Position numbers and translations under genes: made by a program
Shown here: positions 15,946-24,234 of the stretch, piece by piece
Layout: every line of letters begins with the position of its first letter
Numbering within the stretch: position 1 is the stretch's first letter
The notes under the pieces: model-generated
Database searches by the model: none
Seen by the model: only the letters and a program-made list of their open reading frames with translations
Told to the model about the DNA's origin: nothing
DNA from: Mesorhizobium intechi
Lineage (GTDB): Bacteria; Pseudomonadota; Alphaproteobacteria; Rhizobiales; Rhizobiaceae
Direction: 5' to 3'
DNA: 43,863 nt
NCBI RefSeq assembly: GCF_002879535.1
Contig: NZ_PNOT02000322.1
Coordinates: forward strand, 1 to 43,863

Positions 15946-17391
15946 ATGACCCGAAAAGCAACAGCGCCGACCGTTGTGCTGTTTCGGCGCGACCTTCGCG
16001 TAGATGATAACGCCGCGCTCGCGGCGGCGGCCCATCGCGGCACTGCCGTCATGGCTCTCTATATCCTCGACGAAGAAACCAAGGATGTCCGGGCTATGGG
16101 AGCAGCCAGCCGCTGGTGGCTGCATCATTCGCTTGCAACTCTTGGCAAGCGGCTTGGCCATGCTGGCGCCAACCTCTACCTGGCGCGTGGCCGAACCGGG
16201 GAGGTCGTCGCCAAGGCGATTGCCGCCAGCGGTGCGGATTGCGTGTTCTGGAACAGGCGCTACGACCCATCCGAGGCGGCGGTCGATGCCAGCCTGAAGG
16301 CGGGCCTTCGCGAAAAAGGACTTACGGCGCGCAGCTTCGACGGCGCGCTGCTGCATGAACCTTCGCTGCTGAAGACGGGATCGGGCGGGTTCTACAAAGT
16401 CTACACGCCATTCCGGAAGGCAATGGCGGACAAGACCGATATCCGCGATCCGATCGATCCACCGGGATCGATTGATGGGTGGCGAGGTGAATTCGCCGGC
16501 TTGCGCCTGGACGATCTCGATCTGCTGCCGACCAAACCCGACTGGGCGCAAGGCCTGCGGGAAAGCTGGACACCCGGTGAGGAAGGCGGACAAGCCCGGC
16601 TTCATGGGTTCATCGAGAACGATCTGGCCGACTATGAGCGTCAGCGCGACATTCCGGGCGTGCAAGCGACATCAAGGCTGTCCCCACACCTCGCCTTCGG
16701 CGAGATCACGCCGTTCCAGATTTTCGCCTGCCTGCGCAAATCGAAAAGTGCGGGCGCTTCGAAGTTCCGCTCCGAGATCGGCTGGCGGGAATTTTCCTAC
16801 CATCTTTTGTTTCACAACCCCGACCTTGCCGGGCGCAACTTCCGGCCGGAATTCGACGCAATGTCGTGGCGCGACGACCCGCGGGCCCTCCAGGCATGGC
16901 AGCGCGGGCTGACCGGCTACCCGATCGTCGATGCGGGCATGCGCGAATTGTGGCGAACCGGTTGGATGCACAACCGTGTGCGGATGATCGCGGCGTCCTT
17001 TCTGATCAAGGACCTGATGATCGACTGGCGCCATGGCGAGAAGTGGTTCTGGGACACGCTGGTCGACGCTGACGCCGCCAACAACCCGGCAAGCTGGCAG
17101 TGGGTGGCCGGGTCGGGAGCTGACGCCGCACCCTATTTCCGCATCTTCAATCCAGTCCTGCAGGGCGAGAAGTTCGATCCTCAGGGCGAGTACGTTCGGC
17201 GCCACATCCCAGAAATTGGCGCCTTGCCGGACCGCTACATTCACCGGCCATGGGAAGCGCCTGCTTCCTCGCTTGAGGGCAAGAACATCAAGCTCGGCAA
17301 GAGCTATCCGAGGCCGATCGTGGACCACGGCGCGGCTCGGGACAGGGCTTTGATCGTCTATCAATCCATAAAGGGTGAGAAGGCTTCATGA
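15946..17391 (+). CDS. phr: Deoxyribodipyrimidine photolyase
   Basis: The 481-residue flavoprotein repairs cyclobutane pyrimidine dimers using blue light. The N-terminal antenna domain starts TVVLFRRDLRVDDNAALAAAA. The C-terminal FAD domain shows SRLSPHLAFGEITP, IGWREFSYHLLFHNP, GYPIVDAGMRELWRTGWMHNRVRMIAASFLIKDLMIDWRHGEKWF and DADAANNPASWQWVAGSGADAAPYFRIFNP. These are the class I photolyase FAD and DNA-contact segments, with the Trp residues of the electron-transfer chain. Length and motifs indicate an intact gene. Co-transcription with DUF2147 under an RpoE promoter parallels phrA control in Rhodobacter sphaeroides. Confidence 0.96.
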   Translation: MTRKATAPTVVLFRRDLRVDDNAALAAAAHRGTAVMALYILDEETKDVRAMGAASRWWLHHSLATLGKRLGHAGANLYLARGRTGEVVAKAIAASGADCVFWNRRYDPSEAAVDASLKAGLREKGLTARSFDGALLHEPSLLKTGSGGFYKVYTPFRKAMADKTDIRDPIDPPGSIDGWRGEFAGLRLDDLDLLPTKPDWAQGLRESWTPGEEGGQARLHGFIENDLADYERQRDIPGVQATSRLSPHLAFGEITPFQIFACLRKSKSAGASKFRSEIGWREFSYHLLFHNPDLAGRNFRPEFDAMSWRDDPRALQAWQRGLTGYPIVDAGMRELWRTGWMHNRVRMIAASFLIKDLMIDWRHGEKWFWDTLVDADAANNPASWQWVAGSGADAAPYFRIFNPVLQGEKFDPQGEYVRRHIPEIGALPDRYIHRPWEAPASSLEGKNIKLGKSYPRPIVDHGAARDRALIVYQSIKGEKAS

Positions 17392-17798
17392 TGCGCTACG
17401 CCGTGGCTTACGCGACGACCCTGATCGCCTTCCTGGCCATCGACGCCGTGTGGCTGATGACGATGTCGCAACGGCTCTATCGCCGCTACATCGGCGACAT
17501 CCTGGTCGACAGCTTCAATCCGGCTCCGGCCGCGCTGTTCTACCTGAGCTATGTCGCGGGCATCGTTATCTTCGCGACCACACCGGCCTTCTCGAGCGGC
17601 AAGTGGACGACAGCCGCCGTCAACGGCGCGCTCTACGGTTTCTTTGCCTACGCGACCTACGACCTGACCAATCAGGCCACGATCCGCGGCTGGCCGACGA
17701 TCATTACAGTGGCGGATATCTGCTGGGGTTCGCTGCTCAGCGCGGTGGCGGCGACCGTGGGCTTCCTGCTCACCCGCTATTTCTTCCGGGGCGCCTGA
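17388..17798 (+). CDS. DUF2177-family membrane protein
   Basis: A 136-residue inner-membrane protein with about four helices. Family segments are AIDAVWLMTMSQRLYRRYIGDIL, ALFYLSYVAGIVIFAT, GALYGFFAYATYDLTNQATIRGWP and TVADICWGSLLSAVAATVGF. Its ATG overlaps the photolyase stop (ATGA), so it is translationally coupled to repair of light damage. Its 3' end overlaps that of the convergent minus-strand membrane protein gene by 22 bases. Biochemical function is unknown. Confidence 0.9.
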   Translation: MMRYAVAYATTLIAFLAIDAVWLMTMSQRLYRRYIGDILVDSFNPAPAALFYLSYVAGIVIFATTPAFSSGKWTTAAVNGALYGFFAYATYDLTNQATIRGWPTIITVADICWGSLLSAVAATVGFLLTRYFFRGA

Positions 17799-18370
17799 TC
17801 GCCTCGCCCTTCTGAAGACGCGACGGCGCCGGACAGGAGCAGCCCGATGAAAACGACCAACGTCGCGGCGCTCAGGGCATTGAGGCCAACTATCGCGTTG
17901 TTGTCCGCGACGCTGTAGCTGGCCAGCGGCTGGCCGAAGAAGCGGACCGGAATGAAATAGGCGGCGGCGCTCAGCGCAACGAGAACGAGCCCGATTGGCC
18001 GCTCGAAAGGCCTGAATAGGGCGGCGCCGATCAAGGCGCAAGGGAGAAGGAAAATCCCCACGCCTGAACCGACGCCAAATGCCATGGTGCTCAAGATGCT
18101 GTTGCCGATCCCCGTCGTCGCCAACAGCACGCGCGCCGCAAGCGGATGCCGCCTCGCCACGGCCGGGACCGCGACGAAGAACGGCGTCGACAGGAAAGTA
18201 AGCAAGGACGGCGCGATCTTGTCGGCGCCGACGGCGGCCCAGAGATAAAGCGGATAGAAGGGCTGGTTCCAGGCCACGACCAGCGCGATCCAGTTGGCAG
18301 CGGCGGTCAGCGGGTCATTGTGCGCGGCATAGGCCGCGACGCGTCGCCAAAAGCGCGCAAGACCCTCCAT
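17777..18370 (-). CDS. Multi-pass membrane protein of the rpoE-chrR operon
   Basis: A 197-residue hydrophobic protein with about six helices (for example LTAAANWIALVVAWNQPFYPLYLWAAVG, GVGIFLLPCALIGAALF, LNALSAATLVVFIGLLLSGAV). The ATG at 18370 is one base from the upstream methyltransferase stop, which sets the start; the longer frame overlapping that gene is spurious. No named family is recognised with certainty. As the last gene of the RpoE-driven operon it may act in membrane lipid modification or its control, but this is guilt by association. Confidence 0.8.
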   Translation of the reverse strand: MEGLARFWRRVAAYAAHNDPLTAAANWIALVVAWNQPFYPLYLWAAVGADKIAPSLLTFLSTPFFVAVPAVARRHPLAARVLLATTGIGNSILSTMAFGVGSGVGIFLLPCALIGAALFRPFERPIGLVLVALSAAAYFIPVRFFGQPLASYSVADNNAIVGLNALSAATLVVFIGLLLSGAVASSEGRGDQAPRKK

Positions 18371-18371
18371 C

Positions 18372-19400
18372 TCAGCCCGCCGGGCGCAGCAAATAGTGGC
18401 TGACGCCCCACTCCCGGCCCGCCGCATGGCCGAATAGGCCTTCGGTCGCGAGATAGAACAGCCGCCAGCGCCGGCGCCAAAGTGCGGCGTCCGCGCCATA
18501 GACATCCGCCAGGATTTCCCCGATGCGGTCACGGTTCCCGTCAAAGCGGGCCAGCCAGTGGCGCGCCGTGCGCGCATAGTGCGTCCCGTTCCAGCGCCAG
18601 TTGCTCTCGAGCGTGAAGCAGTCGGGAAAATGGCCGATCAGACCGTGGCTCGGCATGATGCCACCGGTGAAAAAGTGCTTGGCGATCCAGTCGGCGTCGT
18701 CGCGATGGTTGAAGCGGTAAGGACTGTGGCGGTGGCTGAAAACGTGGATGAACAGCCTGCCTTCCGGTTCGAGCCAGGTTCTGATGCGGGCCAGCAGGTC
18801 GCGCCAGTTGGACATGTGCTCGAACATTTCGACCGAGACGACGCGATCGAAGCGGCCTTGCGGCTCGAACGCATTCATGTCGGCGGTGATGACCTCGACA
18901 TTCGTCAAGCCGCGCGCGGCTGCCTGGCCCTGAATATGCAGGCGCTGCGGTGTCGAGTTGGAGACCGCGACGATGCGCGCCGCCGGAAAGCGCTGCGCCA
19001 TGAACAGCGTCAGCGAACCCCAGCCGCAACCGAGCTCCAAAATGGACTGCCCGTCGCGCAGCCCCGCATGCTCGACGGTCTGCTCCAGTGCCGCGATCTC
19101 AGCCTCGGCCAAACTCTCGTTGCCATTTGGATAGAGGCAGCAGGAGTATTTGCCGTTGGGGCCGAGCGTGAGCGCAAAGAATTCAGGCGGCAGTTCGTAA
19201 TGTTGCTCGTTGGCGACCGCGGTATGCTCGGCGATGGAATAGCCCGCCATATCGCCGGCGAATCGCCTTTCGTCGACCGATCCAGTTGTCGCCAGCCGCC
19301 GGCGTGTCCTTCCGACGAGAACGCCTATGCCGTAGCGTGTCGCGCTGTCGGGAAGCGGCGCGCGCTCGACGGCGCGGATGGCTGACGAAATCAGGCTCAT
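18372..19400 (-). CDS. Cyclopropane-fatty-acid-synthase-like SAM methyltransferase
   Basis: A 342-residue protein of the CFA synthase superfamily. The SAM-binding glycine-rich motif ILELGCGWGSLTLFMAQRFP is at about residues 120-136. Other segments are EQHYELPPEFFALTLGPNGKYSCCLYP, VSVEMFEHMSNW and HVFSHRHSPYRF. It is the short form without the N-terminal domain of E. coli Cfa. The start follows AAGGGAG and lies three bases from the DUF1295 stop. In Rhodobacter sphaeroides a CFA-synthase-like enzyme beside rpoE-chrR (UfaA) is reported to methylate unsaturated phospholipid acyl chains on the route to furan fatty acids; the same role is likely but not shown here. Confidence 0.88.
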   Translation of the reverse strand: MSLISSAIRAVERAPLPDSATRYGIGVLVGRTRRRLATTGSVDERRFAGDMAGYSIAEHTAVANEQHYELPPEFFALTLGPNGKYSCCLYPNGNESLAEAEIAALEQTVEHAGLRDGQSILELGCGWGSLTLFMAQRFPAARIVAVSNSTPQRLHIQGQAAARGLTNVEVITADMNAFEPQGRFDRVVSVEMFEHMSNWRDLLARIRTWLEPEGRLFIHVFSHRHSPYRFNHRDDADWIAKHFFTGGIMPSHGLIGHFPDCFTLESNWRWNGTHYARTARHWLARFDGNRDRIGEILADVYGADAALWRRRWRLFYLATEGLFGHAAGREWGVSHYLLRPAG

Positions 19401-19402
19401 GT

Positions 19403-20227
19403 TCAACTCCCTTGATTGACGGCCGCGGCCTTGGGGGCGCCGGGCCAGAACGCGTTGACGCGCGCCTGGTAGCGGCGGAACCGATCGCCGCGCGAGCGCA
19501 GCATGTGCGCCTCGAGCGGTGGAATGCCGGAGACATGGACTAGCAGCCAATACATCAGCACCGGCCCAGCAAGTGCCGCGAAGCCCCAGGGATAGACCAC
19601 GGGCGAGCCTATCGCGATCGCGACATAAGCAACCCAGCCCAGCCATTCGAAGAAGTAGTTGGGATGCCTGGACAGGCCCCAGAGACCCGCGTCGCAGACC
19701 TTGCGCTCGTTGCCGGGATCGGCGCGAAAGGCCTTCAGTTGCCCGTCGGCCAGCGCCTCGCCGCCCACCGCTGCCAGCATCAGCGCTATGCCGACCCAAT
19801 CGCCAAGGCCGAAGGCCGGCGCCGGATTGTGGGCGGCCGCCATGATCGACAGCACAAGCAGAAACGCGGCCGCAGCCTGGATCTGGAGAAACCAGAACAG
19901 CCGGCTCGGAAAGTTCGACCCCCATTCCTGCTTCAACTGGCTGTAGCGCGGATCGTCGCGGCCGTCGCGGACGGTTCGCACCACGATATGGAGACCGAGC
20001 CGCAGCGACCAGGCGAGCGCCAGAACGGCGACCAGCCATTGACGCTGATGATTGTCACCGTCGACGGCAGGAATGAGCGCCGCGAAGGCACCGAAAACGC
20101 CGACGGCGAAGGACCAGATCGCATCGACCCATCCCGACCTGCCGCTGCGCACCGCGACCAGCCAGGCGAGCGCCATGGTCACGGCGAGACCGACCGCTGC
20201 GACGACGATGACAGGGACAATGCCCAT
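19403..20227 (-). CDS. DUF1295 (steroid 5-alpha-reductase-fold) membrane protein
   Basis: A 274-residue inner-membrane protein with about seven helices. The C-terminal GLWGLSRHPNYFFEWLGWVAYVAIAIGSP and LRSRGDRFRRYQARVNAFWPGAP are the DUF1295/isoprenylcysteine-methyltransferase-fold signature. These proteins often reduce or modify lipid double bonds or methylate isoprenoids. It begins 7 bases after the chrR stop and is followed closely by the acyl-chain methyltransferase. A role in stress-induced membrane lipid modification is an inference from the operon. Confidence 0.9.
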   Translation of the reverse strand: MGIVPVIVVAAVGLAVTMALAWLVAVRSGRSGWVDAIWSFAVGVFGAFAALIPAVDGDNHQRQWLVAVLALAWSLRLGLHIVVRTVRDGRDDPRYSQLKQEWGSNFPSRLFWFLQIQAAAAFLLVLSIMAAAHNPAPAFGLGDWVGIALMLAAVGGEALADGQLKAFRADPGNERKVCDAGLWGLSRHPNYFFEWLGWVAYVAIAIGSPVVYPWGFAALAGPVLMYWLLVHVSGIPPLEAHMLRSRGDRFRRYQARVNAFWPGAPKAAAVNQGS

Positions 20228-20234
20228 CGGACAG

Positions 20235-20885
20235 CTATCCGATAAGAGGCTGGATCAACCGGCCGAAGAAGCCGCGCAGCTTCATCTGGCCTTCCAGCGC
20301 GGCAATGCAGATGCACTCGCCGTCCTTGTCGACGATCGGCTGATGCTGCACGTCGTCATCGGCCTCATCGAGGTCACCCGGTCCGTAGCGGCCGCGCGCG
20401 TCGGAGAACGAGCCCTGCAGCACGTGCGTGTATTCATGGCCCGCATGCGTATGCTCGGGCAGCCTGCGCCCGGCCCTGACCTTCAACAGCATGACGTTCG
20501 CATTGTCGTCGCCGGGCAGCGTGACCCGGCTCCAGCGCACGCCCGGCCCGATCCAGCGCCATGGTCCAATGCCGCACTCGTCCAGCACCTCGGGCAAGCG
20601 GATGCCCACCTCGGCGCGCGGCAGCCCTGGCCTTGCAGCGAGTGTGCGGCGGCCAGCCTCATCAGCCTCGATCATCGCCATGGCGCGATCGAGGGCGCCG
20701 GCTTCCAACTCGTCCGGCTCGATGTCGTGCAGCTGCGAACCGCCCACCGCTTCGAATTCGCCTATCCGCGAAGCGCAGACCTCGCAGCCGCCGACATGGA
20801 CCGCCACCACAATACGCGGCCCGGGTTCCAGGCTGCCGGCGGCGTAGCGAAACAGCGTCTCATCGCTTGGATGATGCTTGATCAT
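20235..20885 (-). CDS. chrR: Zinc-cupin anti-sigma factor ChrR
   Basis: A 216-residue anti-sigma factor. The N-terminal ZAS domain has His5, then His30-x3-Cys34-x2-Cys37 (HVGGCEVC), the zinc site that holds RpoE. The C-terminal cupin shows His145, His147, Glu151 and His181 in PEHTHAGHEYTHVLQGSF and VQHQP, matching the second metal site of Rhodobacter ChrR needed for the singlet-oxygen response. Its ATG overlaps the rpoE stop (ATGA). The complete set of metal ligands suggests a working singlet-oxygen-responsive switch. Confidence 0.95.
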   Translation of the reverse strand: MIKHHPSDETLFRYAAGSLEPGPRIVVAVHVGGCEVCASRIGEFEAVGGSQLHDIEPDELEAGALDRAMAMIEADEAGRRTLAARPGLPRAEVGIRLPEVLDECGIGPWRWIGPGVRWSRVTLPGDDNANVMLLKVRAGRRLPEHTHAGHEYTHVLQGSFSDARGRYGPGDLDEADDDVQHQPIVDKDGECICIAALEGQMKLRGFFGRLIQPLIG

Positions 20886-21457
20886 TTGAGGTCGTCCAGG
20901 ATTTGGCGCAGGCGGCCGAGAGCCAGCCTGACGCGCGATTTGACGGTGCCGAGCGGAATGCCGAAGGCGCTCGCGATCTGAGATTGGGTTTCCTCGCCGA
21001 AGAAGGACATTTTCAGGATATCGGCCTGCTCGCGCGGCAAGAGCCCGAGCGCTGCCCGCACGCGCTCCTCGCGCTCCGCCGCGATCATCGCTTCTTCCCC
21101 CAAAACCGGCGGTTCCGGCTGATCGGAGGGGTCGAACGCCTCGGCGATAGCCGCCGGCCGGCCGTCGCGGCGCAACCGGTCTACCCGAGCATTGCGGGCG
21201 ATGGTGAAGATCCAGGTCGACACGCCGGCCCGCGCCGGATCGAAATAGGACGCCTTCTTCCAGACGATGAGCATTGTCTCCTGGGCGACGTCCTCGGCGG
21301 CGGACGCCGTCATACCCGAGCGCTTCAGGAAGGCCTTCACGCGCGGCGCGTAGAACCCGAACAGCACCGCGAAGGCGGCGCGATCCCGATCGGCCGCGAC
21401 CGCTGCGAGCAGACGGCTCGCTTCCAGCGCCGACAGGCCCTCGTCATCCCTGCGCAT
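20882..21457 (-). CDS. rpoE: ECF sigma factor RpoE (ChrR partner)
   Basis: The protein has 191 residues from the ATG at 21457. Region 2 reads AEDVAQETMLIVWKKASYFDPARAGVSTWIFTIARNARVDRLRR. Region 4 reads LLPREQADILKMSFFGEETQSQIASAFGIPLGTVKSRVRLALGRLRQIL. Longer frames exist from a GTG at 21574 and an ATG at 21538, but the predicted autoregulated promoter (-35 at 21573-21568, -10 at 21549-21544) would start the transcript near 21538. That excludes the GTG and makes the 21538 ATG leaderless at best. Translational coupling to chrR is typical. It is the activator of the three matched promoters in this window. Confidence 0.93.
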   Translation of the reverse strand: MRRDDEGLSALEASRLLAAVAADRDRAAFAVLFGFYAPRVKAFLKRSGMTASAAEDVAQETMLIVWKKASYFDPARAGVSTWIFTIARNARVDRLRRDGRPAAIAEAFDPSDQPEPPVLGEEAMIAAEREERVRAALGLLPREQADILKMSFFGEETQSQIASAFGIPLGTVKSRVRLALGRLRQILDDLK

Positions 21458-21543
21458 GGTCACCGCCAATCCGGTCTTCGCAGCATCGAAGGCGAGAAAG
21501 GCTTTGTCGGCAATGAAATGATGTCCCGATGCATTCATAAGCC

Positions 21544-21573
21544 CTGTTACGCGCGGCAATCCCTTTCGGATCA
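21544..21573 (-). promoter_or_regulatory. RpoE autoregulatory promoter of rpoE-chrR operon
   Basis: On the minus strand TGATCC (21573-21568) is followed by an 18-base spacer and TAACAG (21549-21544). This is the same architecture as the promoters at 15494 and 21602. It drives rpoE, chrR, DUF1295, the methyltransferase and the membrane protein, and gives positive autoregulation when ChrR releases RpoE. Confidence 0.75.
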
Positions 21574-21601
21574 CAAGCCACGCAACGATTGCCGCAGGCG
21601 G

Positions 21602-21631
21602 TGATCCGCAGCCCGCACCGCTGCGTAGAAG
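21602..21631 (+). promoter_or_regulatory. RpoE promoter of FAD oxidoreductase-DUF1365 operon
   Basis: TGATCC at 21602-21607, an 18-base spacer, then TAGAAG at 21626-21631. Back-to-back with the minus-strand rpoE promoter, it drives the divergent gene starting at 21687, leaving a leader of roughly 50 bases that contains GGAGGAAG before the ATG. Confidence 0.75.
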
Positions 21632-21686
21632 GTGAAACTAAGGGAGGAGGTGGCTTCCTTCCATAGCAAATCGGAGGAAGCGGACG

Positions 21687-23033
21687 ATGAGCGGCGGCAG
21701 CCATTTCGAAGCGGAAAAGCCGTTGGACATCGCCGTCGTCGGCAGCGGTATTGCCGGCCTTTCGGCGGCGTGGCTGCTTTCGACGCGGCACCGGGTCTCG
21801 CTGTTCGAGGCGGACCGGCGCCTGGGCGGCCACAGCAACACAGTCGATGCCGGCGGCACCCCGGTCGACACCGGCTTCATCGTCTACAACGAAGTGACTT
21901 ATCCGAATCTGACGGCGCTGTTCGCTCATCTGGGCGTGCGCACCAAGTCGTCCGACATGTCCTTCGCCGTATCGCTCGATGGCGGGCGGCTGGAATATTC
22001 CGGCACGGGGTTGCGCGGATTGCTGGCGCAACCGACGAATGTCGGACGTCTCCGTTTTTGGAGCATGCTCAAGGAGTTGCTGCGCTTCTATCGCGAAGCA
22101 CCTTATGACATCGCCCGCATCGGCGAGATCAGCCTGGCCGAGTATCTCGACGCCAAGGGCTACGGCGCCGCTTTCCGCGAGGATCATCTCTATCCAATGG
22201 CCGCGGCGATCTGGTCGACGCCGGCGCTCGACGTCAGCAGTTATCCAGCGGCGGCCTTCATCCGCTTCTGCGAGAACCACGGGCTGTTGAAGCTCGCAGC
22301 ACGGCCGATATGGCGCACCGTCGACGGCGGCAGCCGTAAATATGTCGAGCTGCTGGCGAAGGGCGTTGCAGGCCGCGCCTTTACCGGACGCTGCGTGCGC
22401 TCGATCGCCAGGCGTGGTGGAGCGGTCTGGCTCACGGATTGCGAGGGCTCTGAGCAACGCTTCGACCATGTGGTGGTCGCGACGCATGCGGACCAGGCGT
22501 TGCGCATACTCGCCGACCCGAGTAGCGAGGAAACAAGGCAACTCGGCAGCTTCGGCTACAGCCGCAACGAGGCCGTTTTGCATTCGGACCCTCGCCTTAT
22601 GCCGCGTCGCAAGCGCGCTTGGTCGAGCTGGAACTATCTGACGGAGGGCCCAGGTGAAACCCGCCGGCTCTCCGTTACGTATTGGATGAACAGGCTGCAA
22701 TCGCTGCCCGACGACCAGCAGCTCTTCGTCACGCTCAATCCGGTCGTCGAGCCGGAGGGAAACACCGTGCGGCACAGCGAGACCTATGAACATCCGGTAT
22801 TCGATGCCGTCGCAATGCGCGCGCAGCGACAGCTGTGGTCACTGCAGGGCGGCCGTAACACCTGGTTCTGCGGCGCCTATTTCGGCGCCGGCTTCCACGA
22901 GGACGGCCTGCAGGCGGGGCTTGCCGTCGCCGAGGCGCTGGGCGGGGTGCGGCGGCCCTGGAATGTGCCCCACGAATCCGGCCGGATCCACATCGTCGAT
23001 GCCGCGGCGCGGCGCAACCTCGCGGCGGCGTGA
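21687..23033 (+). CDS. FAD-dependent oxidoreductase (COG2907-type amine-oxidase fold)
   Basis: A 448-residue flavoprotein. The Rossmann FAD motif is GSGIAGLSAAWLL (residues 19-31), followed by LFEADRRLGGHSNTVD and PVDTGFIVYNEVTYPNLTALFAHLGV, typical of the NAD/FAD-binding proteins that accompany DUF1365 and CFA synthase genes. The C-terminus TWFCGAYFGAGFHEDGLQAGLAVAEAL closes the FAD site. It overlaps the DUF1365 start (TGATG). In Rhodobacter and relatives this trio lies beside rpoE-chrR and is tied to fatty acid modification, so desaturation or oxidation of a methylated acyl chain is plausible but unproven. Confidence 0.9.
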   Translation: MSGGSHFEAEKPLDIAVVGSGIAGLSAAWLLSTRHRVSLFEADRRLGGHSNTVDAGGTPVDTGFIVYNEVTYPNLTALFAHLGVRTKSSDMSFAVSLDGGRLEYSGTGLRGLLAQPTNVGRLRFWSMLKELLRFYREAPYDIARIGEISLAEYLDAKGYGAAFREDHLYPMAAAIWSTPALDVSSYPAAAFIRFCENHGLLKLAARPIWRTVDGGSRKYVELLAKGVAGRAFTGRCVRSIARRGGAVWLTDCEGSEQRFDHVVVATHADQALRILADPSSEETRQLGSFGYSRNEAVLHSDPRLMPRRKRAWSSWNYLTEGPGETRRLSVTYWMNRLQSLPDDQQLFVTLNPVVEPEGNTVRHSETYEHPVFDAVAMRAQRQLWSLQGGRNTWFCGAYFGAGFHEDGLQAGLAVAEALGGVRRPWNVPHESGRIHIVDAAARRNLAAA

Positions 23034-23851
23034 TGCTGGAGCTGGAATCGGCCCTCTATGCCGGCAAGGTGATGCACCAGCGGCTGAAGCCGCGGCAGCA
23101 CCGTCTCTCTTATCGCATGTTCTTCCTGCTGCTCGACCTCGACGAGGTCGAGGTGCTGAGCAAGCGGCTTCGCCTGTTGTCGCACAACCGTTTCAATCTG
23201 TTCGGCTTCTTCGACCGCGATCACGGGGACGGTTCGAGCGGATCGCTGAAAGCCTATATCGAAGGTCAGCTCATCATGGCGGGGATCGAGGCCGGCGGCC
23301 CGGTCCGGCTGCTGTCGATGCCCAGAATGATCGGCTATGCCTTCAACCCGCTCAGCATCTATTTCTGCCACAACCGTCAAGGCGACCTGACCGCGATCCT
23401 CTACGAGGTCAACAACACCTTCGGCCAGCGGCACAGCTATCTTATCCCCGTAAGCGATGCGCGCGAGGGCACCGTCCGGCAGCATTGCGACAAACGCCTC
23501 TATGTTTCGCCGTTCATGGCGATGGGAATGAACTACAGCTTCCGGATCGGTCTGCCCGGCGACAATGTGGCCATCCACATCACCGGCAGCGACGACCAGG
23601 GGCCGCTGATCGTCGCCAGCTTCTCCGGTAAGCGTCGGATGCTGACCGACGCAGCGCTGATGCGCGCCTTCTTCTCCTATCCGCTGATGACGCTGAAGGT
23701 GGTCGCCGGCATCCATTGGGAGGCGCTGCGGCTATGGGCAAAGGGCGTGCGGCTTCACAAACGCCCTGCCCCGCCGCGACGCCCCGTTACCCATGTCGCT
23801 TCGCCTAAACTTTCACAAGGGAAGACCGGGCCTGATGTCGTTGGATACTGA
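23033..23851 (+). CDS. DUF1365-family protein
   Basis: A 272-residue protein with the DUF1365 hallmarks ALYAGKVMHQRLKPRQHRLSYRMFFLLLDLDE, NLFGFFDRDHGDG, MPRMIGYAFNPLSIYFCHNRQGDLTAILYEVNNTFGQRHSYL and KRLYVSPFMAMGMNYSF. I take the ATG overlapping the previous stop rather than the GTG three bases earlier. It is conserved with COG2907 proteins and CFA synthase, implying a lipid-modifying role. The last residues (about 250 onward) overlap the start of the decayed CFA synthase. Confidence 0.9.
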   Translation: MLELESALYAGKVMHQRLKPRQHRLSYRMFFLLLDLDEVEVLSKRLRLLSHNRFNLFGFFDRDHGDGSSGSLKAYIEGQLIMAGIEAGGPVRLLSMPRMIGYAFNPLSIYFCHNRQGDLTAILYEVNNTFGQRHSYLIPVSDAREGTVRQHCDKRLYVSPFMAMGMNYSFRIGLPGDNVAIHITGSDDQGPLIVASFSGKRRMLTDAALMRAFFSYPLMTLKVVAGIHWEALRLWAKGVRLHKRPAPPRRPVTHVASPKLSQGKTGPDVVGY

Positions 23852-24126
23852 AAGCAGGGCGGAAGCCGATCTGTGGTCCGGCATCTTCGTCGGCCGGTGA
23901 TCAAGCGGCTGCCTGGTTGTCTGAAAGTCGGCAAGATCACCGTGCGCACGCCGAACGGCGCGACACCCGACCACCAGGCCGGGACCTGAAGCGACGGTGG
24001 TGCTCTATCGCTGGCGCGCGTTGCGGCGCCTGCTCGCGGGCGGCGACATCGCTTTTGCCGAAGCTTACATGGACGGTGACTGGTCGAGCCCGGACCTTCC
24101 GGCGCTGCTCGAGCTTGCCGCCGTCC
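23835..24126 (+). pseudogene. Decayed CFA synthase, N-terminal fragment
   Basis: Three consecutive frames together spell the N-terminal domain of cyclopropane-fatty-acyl-phospholipid synthase. They are MSLDTESRAEADLW up to a stop at 23898; VIKRLPGCLKVGKITVRTPNG up to a stop at 23987; and PGPEATVVLYRWRALRRLLAGGDIAFAEAYMDGDWSSPDLPALLELAA. The similarity stops near 24126 and the SAM-binding domain is absent. At least two frameshifts plus a 3' deletion show a dead gene. Intact relatives occupy this place after COG2907-DUF1365 in many bacteria, and the other methyltransferase of the regulon (18372-19400) is intact. Confidence 0.8.
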
Positions 24127-24234
24127 GCTCACCCGCCGGTCGTAGGCAGAAGACAAATCCTTTCGTCTCTCGAAGACGGAAGGATTTGGCGAACCTCCCT
24201 TGCCGGATACTGTCGTGGTTGCGCTCCGGCCGCC

